Origin: Alphaproteobacteria bacterium
GTDB taxonomy: Bacteria > Pseudomonadota > Alphaproteobacteria > Micavibrionales > Micavibrionaceae
NCBI GenBank assembly: GCA_002401965.1
Contig: NVUR01000002.1
Coordinates: 1 to 64,000, forward strand
Reading direction: 5' to 3'
DNA length: 64,000 nt
The translations under genes were made by a program, and so were the position numbers. The notes beneath the pieces are model-generated. The model was not told the origin of the DNA. It did no database searches and worked only from the letters and a program-made list of their open reading frames with translations. Of this stretch, positions 53,201 through 63,873 are shown one piece after another. Each line of letters opens with the position of its first letter. Position 1 is the stretch's first letter.

Positions 53201-53747
53201 TCGTGAGATCGGGGTGGAACTGTACCAGCAAATGCTGGAAGAAGCCGTTGCCGCTGCGCGCGCAGGTGTCACAGAAATCGAAGATATGCCCGAAGAACAA
53301 TGGTCACCGCAGATTAATCTGGGTGCATCTGTTCTTATTCCTGAAAGCTATGTTGAGGATTTAGGCGTGCGGATGAGCCTTTATCGCCGCCTCAATGATT
53401 TGGTTGAGAAAGAGGAAATAGAAGGCTTCGCTGCCGAGATGATTGATCGCTTTGGTGATTTACCGGAGGAGGTCGAAAACCTGCTCGATATCCTCGCGAT
53501 TAAACAGCTGTGTAAAAAGGCAGGGGTTTCGCATGTTGATGCAGGGCCAAAGGGCGCAACGATTGCATTTCATAAGAACGTGCCGCCAAATGTTGATGGT
53601 CTTATGGGCTGGATCGTAACCAAAGCAGGCAGCGTCAAAATCCGTCCCGACCAGAAAATATCCGCCATCCGTGCATGGCCAAAAACCGCGCAACGCGTGA
53701 AGGGTATTCAAAACCTGATGAAAGAATTGGCAGGACTATCTGGATAG
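50226..53747 (+). CDS. mfd: Transcription-repair coupling factor Mfd
   Basis: 1173 residues, normal Mfd size. The UvrB-like N-terminus includes REPGDFAIRGGIVDIFPAG. The RNA polymerase interaction domain is at about 495-560 (GDLVVHVDHGIGRFIAL). The translocase motifs are VCGDVGFGKTEIALRAA, VVDEEQKFGVKQK, LTATPIPRTLQMSL, ATNIIESGIDIPTANT and QIRGRIGRS. A C-terminal autoinhibitory domain follows. Mfd removes stalled RNA polymerase and recruits UvrA. The GTG start at 50226 has AAAGG upstream. It lies divergent from btaA. Confidence 0.97.
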   Translation: MHSIAQNENMTQIGNTIYGAPEGQDARVLADKARALMPDDRVLVHVALDDARQNTLEELLKFFAPDVRVLVLPAWDCLPYDRVSPHGDIAAARVAVLTQLMAWDHEKERHPRILLVSVNAAMQRVMPREVLREASFSGKAGAQVDLGKLQLFLAQNGYIRSETVREPGDFAIRGGIVDIFPAGYKLPLRLDLFGDEIDTIKDFDPITQRTQNKVREFSLQPACEFFMDDESIARFRSGYREAFGVARSDDPLYESVGEGRRYNGMEHWLPLFHDHMDTIFDYTPNAAVTFDFHVHEAYAERMDQVRDFFKSRQILEKSAQESAKKKDKNTLSGSVYHPLAVQTLYIETSEWRTLTDGVWSLSGFGAPEDTGFEDSGARKGRDFSDIRSLPDGDVFAELKKFIALQQAEGKKVLVAAYSKGSETRLKGLMENALIKDIVALPDYRNIKKLQPHQVGLCVLSLESGFNATDLTVFTEQDILGDRLARKAKKSRKADNFLTEASALAAGDLVVHVDHGIGRFIALETLQAAGVLYDCLKIEYAGGDRLFVPVVSLEVLSRFGSDEGTTQLDKLGGAGWQARKAKAKKNLMEIADKLLGIAAARQLKKADKLEIGPELYNEFVARFPYAETEDQERSINSVLEGMAGDYPMDHLVCGDVGFGKTEIALRAAYVAAMSGVQVAIVVPTTLLARQHYNNFQQRFAGMGIRIEQLSRMVSAKDAKRTKEGLADGSVQIVIGTHALFASTMKFDNLGLLVVDEEQKFGVKQKEKLKELKSNIHVLTLTATPIPRTLQMSLTGVKEMSLITTPPVDRLAIRTFVMPVDTMVIRDALLREHYRGGQSFYVVPRIKDLKEVSDMLKDIVPEIKLIDAHGQMTPTELEDRMTAFYDGQYDVLLATNIIESGIDIPTANTMIIHRADMFGLSQLYQIRGRIGRSKVRAYAYLTYKPNVKLNDQAQKRLEVMETLDTLGSGFQLASHDMDIRGAGNLLGDAQSGHIREIGVELYQQMLEEAVAAARAGVTEIEDMPEEQWSPQINLGASVLIPESYVEDLGVRMSLYRRLNDLVEKEEIEGFAAEMIDRFGDLPEEVENLLDILAIKQLCKKAGVSHVDAGPKGATIAFHKNVPPNVDGLMGWIVTKAGSVKIRPDQKISAIRAWPKTAQRVKGIQNLMKELAGLSG

Positions 53748-53826
53748 CCTGTGGCTAAACCTATGAATTATTGTAAAGATATGGCACACTTATTGTCTGA
53801 ATAGATTCGCGCGGGAGCATCTTTAC

Positions 53827-54228
53827 ATGACCAAAGAATATGCTGAAAGCAAGATTAGAGAAGCCTTAACGGCGCATGGTGGTAATGTTGCCCTTGCGCG
53901 CCAGCACATCGTGAGCATGGCGCAAACAGACGCCGCGTTAATGCGCGCTTTGGCGCATCCGCATTTGGACGGGATTGTGGCCTATCAAGTGGAGCGCGTG
54001 GCATCAGGCAGGGCAGAGATGGAAAAAAGACACCCTAAAGAGCCCGCCAAAAACAAGGTTGATAATTTCGGGATGGAGCTGTTACGCGCCGTCGCCGCCA
54101 GTGACGCGGAAACGTTCGGGCAGGAAGGCATGGGCGCAAAGCGCAAAGTTGCGTCCAAACAACATATTAATGCAATCCATCAAATGGCTTCTAAGTCACA
54201 AATTTTCAAGCCTTCAGATAAGAAATAA
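53827..54228 (+). CDS. Conserved-looking hypothetical protein (133 aa)
   Basis: 133 residues, helical and charged, soluble, with no recognised domain. The N-terminal half (KIREALTAHGGNVALARQHIVSMAQTDAALMRALAHPHLDGIVAYQVERV) could form a small helical bundle, resembling the Fis-like AHGGNVALA segment. Gly/Lys-rich C-terminal tail. GGGAG precedes the ATG at normal spacing. Its stop precedes the kinase gene by six bases. It may be co-transcribed with mfd. Confidence 0.7.
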   Translation: MTKEYAESKIREALTAHGGNVALARQHIVSMAQTDAALMRALAHPHLDGIVAYQVERVASGRAEMEKRHPKEPAKNKVDNFGMELLRAVAASDAETFGQEGMGAKRKVASKQHINAIHQMASKSQIFKPSDKK

Positions 54229-54234
54229 TGAGTA

Positions 54235-56497
<2,263 letters not shown>

Positions 56498-56582
56498 TTT
56501 ATAGCTTAAAATTTCTATTCTGCGGGGAAGCGATTCTCTGTGGAGTAGAATGTGTAAACGAAACGAGAATAATTCCATAAAA

Positions 56583-56692
56583 GAAAAAAACCGAACCCAA
56601 AGGGCTCGGCGAGTTGAACAGGGAGATTTAACGTCTTGGGAGACGCAAGTATCTTCACTAAGAAGATCCTTGAATGTAATTTTGCAATTACA
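56583..56692 (-). ncRNA. Candidate trans-acting small RNA with anti-Shine-Dalgarno loops
   Basis: About 110 nt with four hairpins, in 5' to 3' order on the minus strand: TGTAATT-GCAA-AATTACA (7 bp); ATCTTC-TTAGT-GAAGAT (6 bp); CGTC-TCCCAA-GACG, exposing UCCCAA; and a terminator CCGAGCCC-TTT-GGGTTCGG followed by seven T residues. A second unpaired CTCCCT lies between the third hairpin and the terminator. The exposed CUCCC motifs recall alphaproteobacterial sRNAs such as the alpha-r15/AbcR group that block ribosome sites, but I do not assign the family. A promoter precedes it. It could also be the 3' end of the LysR transcript. Confidence 0.75.
56591..56609 (-). terminator. Rho-independent terminator of the small RNA
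   Basis: On the minus strand CCGAGCCC-TTT-GGGTTCGG (one mismatch in eight pairs) runs into TTTTTTT (56584-56590). This is a classical intrinsic terminator for leftward transcription; the aatA gene to its left is on the opposite strand. Confidence 0.85.
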
Positions 56693-56698
56693 GTCACG

Positions 56699-56727
56699 AG
56701 TGTACGTATATTAGAGAAATGTCACAA
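56699..56727 (-). promoter_or_regulatory. Promoter of the small RNA
   Basis: On the minus strand TTGTGA (56722-56727) and TACACT (56699-56704) are exactly 17 bp apart, placing the start near 56692, just ahead of the first hairpin. Hexamers are fair, not perfect. Confidence 0.55.
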
Positions 56728-56827
56728 ACGCGATTATCGCAATCCAGTTATGCGCTGTTTGCATGACTGTGGTTGATCCGGTATGTGAATTTTGTTTTTG
56801 CCTTTTATGGCTCAGCTGGTTGTGGTG

Positions 56828-57718
56828 TTAGATGCTGTGATTTTTGATGTGTTCAAACAGGAAATCTTTTAGGACGGAAATTCGTTTGGAATTACGCCGT
56901 TCCTGCGGATAAACAAAATACAAATCCACACTTGGAATATCAAGATCAGGGAAGAGAACTTCCAAATCATCATCTTGATGAATGATATAGCGGGGAAGCG
57001 CCGTAATGCCAGTACCGCTTTTCACCGCAGCATAGCGTGCGTGCATTGAGTTAATAAGTAAAATTTTTGGATTACCCTTAACCTCAATATTAAAGCGATT
57101 AAATGTCCAGTTCGGCTTTAAAAATGGCGTTCGTGTATTGGGTGGGTAGGCAATCATGACGTGGTTTTTAAGGTCTTCCAGTGTCTTTGGTCTACCATGT
57201 CTTTCGAGATAGTGTTTAGAGGTGCAAAGCGCAAAATTAATTGTCGTAATATGTTTTTCAATTAAGTCGCTGTTATTTGCAGGCTGTAGACGCAGTGCAA
57301 CATCGGCCTCTCTTTTTCCCAAATCAAAGACACGGTCATCCAGCAACATCGTCACTTGGATTCCGGGGAATTCTTGGTGGAATTTGCCGATTTGTGGTGC
57401 AAGCCACGTTGATGCAATAAACTCCACCGTTGTAATGGTCAGTGAACCCTCTGGTAGCATGCGTGAATCAGAAAGTCGTGCTTCAACTTGTTGCAGGCGA
57501 TTGAAAACATCATTGGTTGTTTGAAGCAACATATCACCTTGCTCCGTCAGGATTAACCCGCGGGCATGACGATGAAACAGGGGCAGGCCAAGACTGCTTT
57601 CCAGAGAGCTGATTTGCCGTGAAATTGCGGATTGGCTGAGGTTCAGTTCATCACCCGCATGGGTGAAGCTGCCCGCTTCGGCGACAGCTTTAAAAACTCT
57701 TAATTTGTCCCAGTCCAT
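56828..57718 (-). CDS. LysR-family transcriptional regulator
   Basis: About 296 residues. The N-terminal winged helix is VAEAGSFTHAGDELNLSQSAISRQISSLESSLGLPLFHRHARG, and the effector domain has LTITTVEFIASTWLAPQIGKFHQEFPGIQVTMLLDD. The effector is unknown. The ATG at 57718 has GGGGAT at good spacing; a GTG one codon earlier is also possible. A trxB-LysR pair is common in alphaproteobacteria. It is 43 bp downstream of trxB, on the same strand. Confidence 0.92.
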   Translation of the reverse strand: MDWDKLRVFKAVAEAGSFTHAGDELNLSQSAISRQISSLESSLGLPLFHRHARGLILTEQGDMLLQTTNDVFNRLQQVEARLSDSRMLPEGSLTITTVEFIASTWLAPQIGKFHQEFPGIQVTMLLDDRVFDLGKREADVALRLQPANNSDLIEKHITTINFALCTSKHYLERHGRPKTLEDLKNHVMIAYPPNTRTPFLKPNWTFNRFNIEVKGNPKILLINSMHARYAAVKSGTGITALPRYIIHQDDDLEVLFPDLDIPSVDLYFVYPQERRNSKRISVLKDFLFEHIKNHSI

Positions 57719-57761
57719 CACAATCCCCCTGCATGACTAGTTTATCTTTTTCATCAAAATG

Positions 57762-58736
57762 TTATTCAGCCGCATGAATCTTTTCTGCGCTTTTAGGCAC
57801 TTCACTTGCAGCAAGAAAACGATCCGCCTCCAGTGCCGCCATGCACCCCATACCTGCGGCAGTAACGGCTTGGCGGTAAGTGTGGTCGGTGACATCACCT
57901 GCGGCGTAAACACCATGAATGGATGTTGCCGTTGAATCGCTTGCCGTAATCAGATAGTTATCCTCATCCATTTCAAGTACATCTTTGAACAGCTCCGTTG
58001 CTGGGTCATGACCAATCGCAATAAAGGCGCCATCTTTTTGAATATCGCTAATCTCTCCGGTTTTGGTGCTTTTAATACGCAGTCCCGTCATGCCAGTCTC
58101 ATCGCCAAGTATTTCTTCAACCGTATGATCCCAAAGCGTTTCAATTTTATCATTACCGAAGAAACGTTTTTGTAGGATCTTCTCGGCGCGCAGTGAATCG
58201 CGTCGATGGATCAGGGTCACTTTAGAGCAGAAATTGGTTAGGAATAGTGCTTCTTCCACGGCTGTATTCCCACCGCCGATAATCGCGACCTCTTTGCCAC
58301 GAAAGAAGAAGCCGTCACAGGTGGCGCAGGCCGATACGCCTTTACCTTGAAACTCTTTTTCAGAAGGCAGGCCTAGCCAACGTGCTTTTGCGCCTGTCGC
58401 AATAATCACTGTGTCACCAGTATAAATCGTTCCTGAATCGCCGATGGCTTTGTAGGGGCGGGAAGAAAAATCAACCTCGGTAATATAGTCGGTAATCAGG
58501 TTCGTGCCGACATGCTCCGCCTGTGCCTTCATTTGCTCCATCAACCAAGGTCCTTGAATGACATCCGCAAAACCGGGGTAATTTTCAACTTCGGTGGTAA
58601 TCATAAGTTGCCCACCTGGCTCCATTCCCGTGACCAAAATCGGTTCAAGATTGGCGCGTGCGGCATATATCGCGGCGGTGTATCCGGCGGGGCCTGACCC
58701 GATAATAAGAACCTTTGTGTGGTGCGTTTGTGTCAT
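57762..58736 (-). CDS. trxB: Thioredoxin reductase
   Basis: About 324 residues. FAD binding: VLIIGSGPAGYTAAIYAARANL. The redox pair is in SACATCDGFFFRG. NADPH binding: VAIIGGGNTAVEEALFL. The C-terminal FAD motif is GVYAAGDVTDHTYRQAVTAAGMGCMAAL. It reduces thioredoxin with NADPH in the cytoplasm. The ATG at 58736 has AAGG upstream; the upstream in-frame ATG adds a non-conserved extension. It follows the ELM1-like gene by 34 bp. Confidence 0.97.
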   Translation of the reverse strand: MTQTHHTKVLIIGSGPAGYTAAIYAARANLEPILVTGMEPGGQLMITTEVENYPGFADVIQGPWLMEQMKAQAEHVGTNLITDYITEVDFSSRPYKAIGDSGTIYTGDTVIIATGAKARWLGLPSEKEFQGKGVSACATCDGFFFRGKEVAIIGGGNTAVEEALFLTNFCSKVTLIHRRDSLRAEKILQKRFFGNDKIETLWDHTVEEILGDETGMTGLRIKSTKTGEISDIQKDGAFIAIGHDPATELFKDVLEMDEDNYLITASDSTATSIHGVYAAGDVTDHTYRQAVTAAGMGCMAALEADRFLAASEVPKSAEKIHAAE

Positions 58737-58770
58737 TGCTTTATACCTTAGATTTGTGTGTGGGAGCATT

Positions 58771-59754
58771 CTAACTATTCGTTAGGCCGAGTAAAGTCCC
58801 AAAGCGTTTTTTAATTTCTTTTGCAACCATTTCAGCATCATTAAGCGGCTCATAGGAAAATGATTTTAATGTGCCGTTAAATGGTTTTAGTGCGCCGTGA
58901 CGCATGATGTTGTTATGAAATGTGGAGATGCGTTTTGAGCCACCTTTAAGGTCAATCATGTAAACGGGCTTTCCCGTGGTGCAACTCTCTGAAATCATAG
59001 AGGCGCTATCGGCGCTCACAAGGATATAGTCGGCGTGGCCAAGCATAGCCAGATAGGGGTTCTTTCCTTGTCCATCCCAGAAGTAATTCGCATCATTTTT
59101 AAGGTGTGTCTCAAGAATGGCTTGGTTCTCTGCACCAGTTCTGCGAGAGCAAGTAATCATGAGTGACGCATTCAAGCTCTCATTCAAGTGGCTTAAATTA
59201 TTAGCCAGTTTCTCCGTGATGGAGCGGGTCATTCTATAGGCTTTGCTTGTGCCACCAATCAAAACGGCAATGCGCGGTGACCTCAAAGACCCAAGTGCAG
59301 GGAAATCAGCCTTGGCATTATTGATGCCCTTGGGTGTGATTTTGTTCGGGCTGCCTTTGGTGACGATAACATTATTTCCGCGTAAAGGATCATGCTCTGG
59401 CACGGCAACTAAATCAAACTTATTTGCAGAAACTCTCGGGTCTTGAATATGAACCAAAATGGTTTTTTGCCGGCTCATTTTTTTAATATAGCGCGCCACC
59501 GCGATGCTTTTGCGCCCACTGGTGATAAGAAGGTTAGGCCATGGTGGCGCAAGAGCAGGGTTAAAGCTCCATTTTTGTTCTAACCCTAAATAGGGAGATA
59601 GGCTTTTCCATGGTTCGTTGAGGGTAATGCGTTTTATGTCTGGTTCTAGCCCCAAAGCATTTGTGACGCCGATACACTGGTTTTCAGTGCCAGCTATCCC
59701 TTCGGTTATAATCCAACAGGAAATTTTATAGCGTTTGTGCGTTATTTTATGCAT
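58771..59754 (-). CDS. ELM1/DUF1022-family glycosyltransferase-like protein
   Basis: 327 residues of the group named after plant ELM1 (mitochondrial fission). The motifs are CWIITEGIAGTENQCIGVTNALGLEPDIKRITL, WPNLLITSGRKSIAVARYIKKM, LVHIQDPRV and RIAVLIGGTSKAYRM, with a C-terminal ILVSADSASMISESCTTGKPVYMIDL typical of GT-B sugar-nucleotide sites. In bacteria these proteins are widespread in alphaproteobacteria; the role is probably in cell-envelope glycosylation. It leads the run into trxB and is divergent from the Lrp gene. Confidence 0.88.
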   Translation of the reverse strand: MHKITHKRYKISCWIITEGIAGTENQCIGVTNALGLEPDIKRITLNEPWKSLSPYLGLEQKWSFNPALAPPWPNLLITSGRKSIAVARYIKKMSRQKTILVHIQDPRVSANKFDLVAVPEHDPLRGNNVIVTKGSPNKITPKGINNAKADFPALGSLRSPRIAVLIGGTSKAYRMTRSITEKLANNLSHLNESLNASLMITCSRRTGAENQAILETHLKNDANYFWDGQGKNPYLAMLGHADYILVSADSASMISESCTTGKPVYMIDLKGGSKRISTFHNNIMRHGALKPFNGTLKSFSYEPLNDAEMVAKEIKKRFGTLLGLTNS

Positions 59755-59870
59755 CTGCGTAATTTTGTTTCAAAAGTGCTTGCTTATTTTATGCTGTAAT
59801 CTTATACAGCTCTATCATCATTATAAGCGACCTGACAAGTGGCTGATTTATTCAAAGGACATTAACAATA

Positions 59871-60347
59871 ATGAAAAAATCCCGTCTTGATAAAATTGAC
59901 ATAAACATTTTAAAGAGACTTCAAGATGAGGGACGTGTGACAAATGTTGCGTTGGCGAAATCTGTTGGTATGTCCGCGCCACCTTGTTTGCGTCGTGTTC
60001 GTGCGTTGGAAAATGCGGGGCATATTAAGGGTTATAACGCGCGGATTAATCCTAATACGATGGGCTATGGTGTGACGGTCTTTGCGATGGTAAAACTGAA
60101 AAGCCAAGTGGAAAATGATCTCGCAGAATTTGAAAAATATATTGCGAAGATACCAGTGATTAGGGAGTGCCACATGTTGGCTGGTGAAGTTGATTTCATC
60201 CTAAAAATTGTTGCGAAAGACTGGGATGCTTATCACAATATTTTTAGAAAAGAATTAAGCAACGCGCCACATGTTCTTTCAATCAAATCATCATTGTCTG
60301 TTCGCATATCCAAAAATCAACCAGGTATTCCGATTGACTTGGTTTAG
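59871..60347 (+). CDS. Lrp/AsnC-family transcriptional regulator
   Basis: 158 residues. The N-terminal helix-turn-helix is KIDINILKRLQDEGRVTNVALAKSVGMSAPPCLRRVRALENAGHIKGY. The RAM domain follows (GYGVTVFAMVKLKSQ, VIRECHMLAGEVDFILKIVAKDWDAY), binding amino acid effectors. It is divergent from the ELM1-trxB-LysR unit and may control it. Its last four bases overlap the convergent lipase gene stop. Confidence 0.94.
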   Translation: MKKSRLDKIDINILKRLQDEGRVTNVALAKSVGMSAPPCLRRVRALENAGHIKGYNARINPNTMGYGVTVFAMVKLKSQVENDLAEFEKYIAKIPVIRECHMLAGEVDFILKIVAKDWDAYHNIFRKELSNAPHVLSIKSSLSVRISKNQPGIPIDLV

Positions 60348-61126
60348 GGCGTTTTATTTGCATCATGATCGAATTTATTGTGCTTTAAAAAATGCAGAGC
60401 CTGCGTCATTACATCACCGTTGAACATCATAAAACTGTGTGTGGCAGGCATAGTAATATGATCTGCCATGCCGTCAATTTTTGTGCGCTCAACGGGGACG
60501 ATGCCGTCATGCTCCCCCTCTAATAGCCATGGTGATAATGGGTTAACCGACATGTTTCCCGCAATCACACCAAGGGGATAGGTTATATCGCCATCGATAT
60601 GTTCGTAATCAGTGGTTAATTGATCGCTGGCAGGGCCAAAAATCGTCCTGAAAATTGGGGCAATAATTTTTGTATCATGCAGCCAATCCGCAAGCTCGCT
60701 GCCTGTGTTTGGTGGCCCTAACATAACCACTTTCCCCATATTCTTCGGCGTGTATTTTGCAATATAATAGCGGGTAATCAGACCGCCCATAGAATGCGTT
60801 ACAAAATTAAGTGTCGTATTATCATGATAGTCAGGGCAGTTGATAATCTTGTCATGCACAAAATCTCTCAGCTCTTCAAGTTCGAATTTTCGTGAGGGGT
60901 AGAGAATGTTTAAAACAGCGTAGTCATTTTTCTCGAAGAACTTTTCTAAAAGGATCATGTCCATTTTGCTGCGTAATATTCCATGCAGCAAAACGATGAG
61001 TTCTTTGTTTTTTTGATGCGGAGTAACCATATCGCTCGATACTTTCTGGTTTGTTGTGCAAGATGTTATTAATAATATTATACTCAAATGTAAAAGTAAT
61101 GTCTTGCTAAAGCTATTATGCTGCAT
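60344..61126 (-). CDS. Lipase-like alpha/beta hydrolase lipoprotein
   Basis: About 260 residues. The N-terminal [17 protein letters not shown] is a lipoprotein signal with lipobox ITSC. The alpha/beta hydrolase core begins [22 protein letters not shown] (oxyanion His-Gly), and the nucleophile serine is in [16 protein letters not shown]. The later [12 protein letters not shown] gives the Asp/His region, with final His in ATHSFMM. It resembles triacylglycerol lipase/PGAP1-type enzymes, acting in the periplasm or outer membrane. The start lies inside the trmFO end (overlap). Confidence 0.85.
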   Translation of the reverse strand: MQHNSFSKTLLLHLSIILLITSCTTNQKVSSDMVTPHQKNKELIVLLHGILRSKMDMILLEKFFEKNDYAVLNILYPSRKFELEELRDFVHDKIINCPDYHDNTTLNFVTHSMGGLITRYYIAKYTPKNMGKVVMLGPPNTGSELADWLHDTKIIAPIFRTIFGPASDQLTTDYEHIDGDITYPLGVIAGNMSVNPLSPWLLEGEHDGIVPVERTKIDGMADHITMPATHSFMMFNGDVMTQALHFLKHNKFDHDANKTP

Positions 61127-62504
61127 CTCGTTTCTCATTTAACCATGCATTAAAATCACGGCGCGCCAAGTCTGTGTAAACCTTTTTACGGTCTTTACCT
61201 TTCAGTTTTCTGCGGCGCCCATTTTCTTGTTTCGGGCGCAACAATTCATCAGGTGGTAAAGGGAACAGACCGAAATTAATGTTCATTGGCTGGAATGTAT
61301 CGGCATTCGCGCCGCCTGTTACATGATTAAGCAATGCGCCCATTGATGTCGTTTTAGGGGGTGATGTTATCTCCAGCCCTAATATTTCTGATGCCGCAAA
61401 ACGTCCTGCCATTAAACCAACAGAGGCACTCTCAATATAGCCTTCACATCCTGTGATTTGTCCAGCAAAGCGAATGCGTGGTTGAACCTTTAGACGTAAA
61501 GTCTCATCAAGTAACTTAGGTGAATTGATGAAGGTGTTACGATGCATGCCGCCCAAGCGCGCAAACTCAGCATTTTCTAAGCCAGGGATGGCTTTAAAGA
61601 CCCGTATTTGCTCCCCATATTTCATTTTGGTCTGAAAGCCTACGATGTTATAGAGCGTACCGAGCTTATTATCCTGACGCAATTGAACCACGGCATAAGG
61701 CTTTTCCTCCGAGTTTGGATTTGTTAAGCCCACAGGTTTCATCGGACCAAAACGCAGCGTTTCGATACCGCGCGCCGCCATGACTTCAATCGGCATACAT
61801 CCTTCGAAGTAGGGTGTGTCTTTTTCCCATTGCTTAAAATCACCGTATTCCGCAGTAACCAGAGCCTCGATAAACGCATCATACTGTTCCTTATTCATGG
61901 GGCAGTTCAGGTAATCTTTTCCTGTTCCAGCGGGGCCAACCTTATCATAGCGTGACTGAAACCATGCAACATCCATATTGATGCTGTCTGTATGCACGAT
62001 AGGTGCAAGTGCGTCAAAGAAAGCCAGCGCATCTTCACCCGTGAGCTTTTGAACCGCTTCTGCAAGGGGCGTTGATGTTAATGGCCCTGTCGCAATGATG
62101 ACGTGTTCCCATTCCTTCGGTGGTAATCCATCTATTTCCGCGCGCTCTATCGTGATATTGGGGTGGTCTTCCAGTGATTTAGTGACCCCTTGAGAGAACA
62201 AATAACGATCCACCGCCAATGCACCGCCCGCAGGAACGGCTGTGCTATCCCCCTCACGCATGATAAGGGAGTCCAAACGGCGCATTTCCGCGTGAATTAA
62301 GCCCACGGCGTTATGTTCCTGATCGTCAGATCGAAAGGAGTTAGAGCATACAAGCTCCGCGCAGTTATCAGTTTGATGCGCGGCAGTCTTAACCACAGGG
62401 CGCATTTCGTGAAGCACGACTTGAACATCCATATTTGCGGCTTGCCATGCTGCTTCGCTGCCTGCCAATCCCGCGCCAATAATATGTAGAGTTTCTTTTT
62501 TCAT
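61116..62504 (-). CDS. trmFO: tRNA (uracil-54 C5) methyltransferase, folate-dependent (TrmFO)
   Basis: About 462 residues. The FAD-binding motif is [17 protein letters not shown], and [16 protein letters not shown] is the TrmFO signature. [22 protein letters not shown] and [11 protein letters not shown] are near the C-terminus. It makes ribothymidine at tRNA position 54 with methylene-THF. The ATG at 62504 has TAGAG upstream; the earlier ATG adds a short non-conserved stretch. Confidence 0.96.
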   Translation of the reverse strand: MKKETLHIIGAGLAGSEAAWQAANMDVQVVLHEMRPVVKTAAHQTDNCAELVCSNSFRSDDQEHNAVGLIHAEMRRLDSLIMREGDSTAVPAGGALAVDRYLFSQGVTKSLEDHPNITIERAEIDGLPPKEWEHVIIATGPLTSTPLAEAVQKLTGEDALAFFDALAPIVHTDSINMDVAWFQSRYDKVGPAGTGKDYLNCPMNKEQYDAFIEALVTAEYGDFKQWEKDTPYFEGCMPIEVMAARGIETLRFGPMKPVGLTNPNSEEKPYAVVQLRQDNKLGTLYNIVGFQTKMKYGEQIRVFKAIPGLENAEFARLGGMHRNTFINSPKLLDETLRLKVQPRIRFAGQITGCEGYIESASVGLMAGRFAASEILGLEITSPPKTTSMGALLNHVTGGANADTFQPMNINFGLFPLPPDELLRPKQENGRRRKLKGKDRKKVYTDLARRDFNAWLNEKRDAA

Positions 62505-62642
62505 GGGTAAATCTCTAGCAAAAAGGCAGCGTAAGGGCAATCCAAATGTTTTGACTGCTGATTTTTTGCGTGTAATTTAACCAGATTACTTTAATAATGT
62601 TCAAAAATATGTTCCAATAGTGTAGTGGATATTAATTAGGGA

Positions 62643-63140
62643 ATGGCTTTAGCTATGGTCGATGACGATAATCTTGAAAATGAAGTAAGCGAGAGCCGTT
62701 TTTATATGTGGCGTACTCTGTTCTCTGTGGCACATGCAGATAATATCGTCACAGACGAGGAAATAGAGTTTATGGCGCATATCCTTGAGGATATAAATTT
62801 CTCGGATGAGCAAACCACACTCTTAAAGGATGATATTATAAATCCTAAAAACGTTGAGGATATGTTCCGTGGTGTAAGCGATCCAAATGACCGCAAAGAA
62901 TTTTTTGGATTTGCGCGTGATCTTGTCTGGGTTGATGGCGACTTTGGCGCACAAGAACAAAGTGTTATGATAAAATTGCTTCAGAGCCATTTTGAGGACA
63001 TTGATTTCGACGAACTTGTAGGCAGCGTTTCTTTGGAATTAGAAGAAGATACCCCTTATGTCACGCAGGATGCGACCCTACAAAATAATCAAGTCAGTTT
63101 GATTGGCGCATTTTTCCGTCGCATTTTAGGCAAAAAATAG
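62643..63140 (+). CDS. TerB-like tellurite-resistance-fold protein
   Basis: 165 residues. The core is a TerB-like helical bundle (about 20-125): LFSVAHADNIVTDEEIEFMAHILEDINFSDEQTTLL and FARDLVWVDGDFGAQEQSVMIKLL show the paired acidic D-x-D/E turns of this fold. The C-terminus ends in a basic, hydrophobic patch (LIGAFFRRILGKK). TerB-like proteins are tied to stress and envelope processes, not necessarily tellurite. The ATG at 62655 is an alternative start. Confidence 0.7.
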   Translation: MALAMVDDDNLENEVSESRFYMWRTLFSVAHADNIVTDEEIEFMAHILEDINFSDEQTTLLKDDIINPKNVEDMFRGVSDPNDRKEFFGFARDLVWVDGDFGAQEQSVMIKLLQSHFEDIDFDELVGSVSLELEEDTPYVTQDATLQNNQVSLIGAFFRRILGKK

Positions 63141-63160
63141 TTTTCGATTTTTCTTGTGTT

Positions 63161-63715
63161 TTAGGGGAATGCACGCGCATAAACAGGGTGCAGCATTGTT
63201 CTTTCTGCGGGTAATGTTGCGACGTTTCCATGGTATTCTGTGCCATCAAATCGTAAAACCACATTCTTTGCTTTTTCTGTTCGTCCTGATACGCGTACGA
63301 TAATATTTCGCCATCCCTCACTGAGTGTATCGCTGATATAAAAGGGAGAACGAAGGGAAAAAATCTCCCCCGCAGGTATGAATTTATCTTCTTTTGCCTG
63401 AAGAACAAGCAAGGTGCATCCGTTTATATCACACCATTTTCCGTAGGGTGTCGTGATGTAAATCAATGCGTCTTGCCATCCATCTTTATCCAAATCCACA
63501 CGCATAAAATCATATTGTGAAAAGGGTGGGGCGTGTTTTTGTTTCAGGTAATCCTGAACCGCAGCAATGACATATCGATTATCCAAAGCCACGCGCTCCG
63601 TCGGTTTAATAATAAGTGGCAAAAGTGACGTCTGCTGATGTTTATTTGCGCCACACCCGCTAAGGAAAGTGCTTGTAACAGCGAGTAAGTAAAAATAGCG
63701 AATCTGATGTTTCAT
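63161..63715 (-). CDS. Lipoprotein of unknown function (184 aa)
   Basis: A lipoprotein signal YFYLLAVTSTFLSGCGANK with lipobox LSGC. The mature part has DFMRVDLDKDGWQDALIYITTPYGKWCDINGCTLLVLQAKEDKF. The segment D-x-D-x-D-G-x-x-D looks like a calcium loop of EF-hand or FG-GAP kind. Two cysteines in WCDINGC may pair. The function is unknown. It converges with the TerB-like gene. Confidence 0.8.
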   Translation of the reverse strand: MKHQIRYFYLLAVTSTFLSGCGANKHQQTSLLPLIIKPTERVALDNRYVIAAVQDYLKQKHAPPFSQYDFMRVDLDKDGWQDALIYITTPYGKWCDINGCTLLVLQAKEDKFIPAGEIFSLRSPFYISDTLSEGWRNIIVRVSGRTEKAKNVVLRFDGTEYHGNVATLPAERTMLHPVYARAFP

Positions 63716-63873
63716 GGACCGCATTCTACTTGAAGATATTTTCTAAGCATATAGATTATGTATTCCGCTGCATATTTTCCGATAAAAGCGGCTTGCCTTA
63801 TGAATCGGGGCGAATTAATGTAGCCTACGATTTAAGACCATAAATTTAAGACTATAAAGAAGAGTAAATTCAA

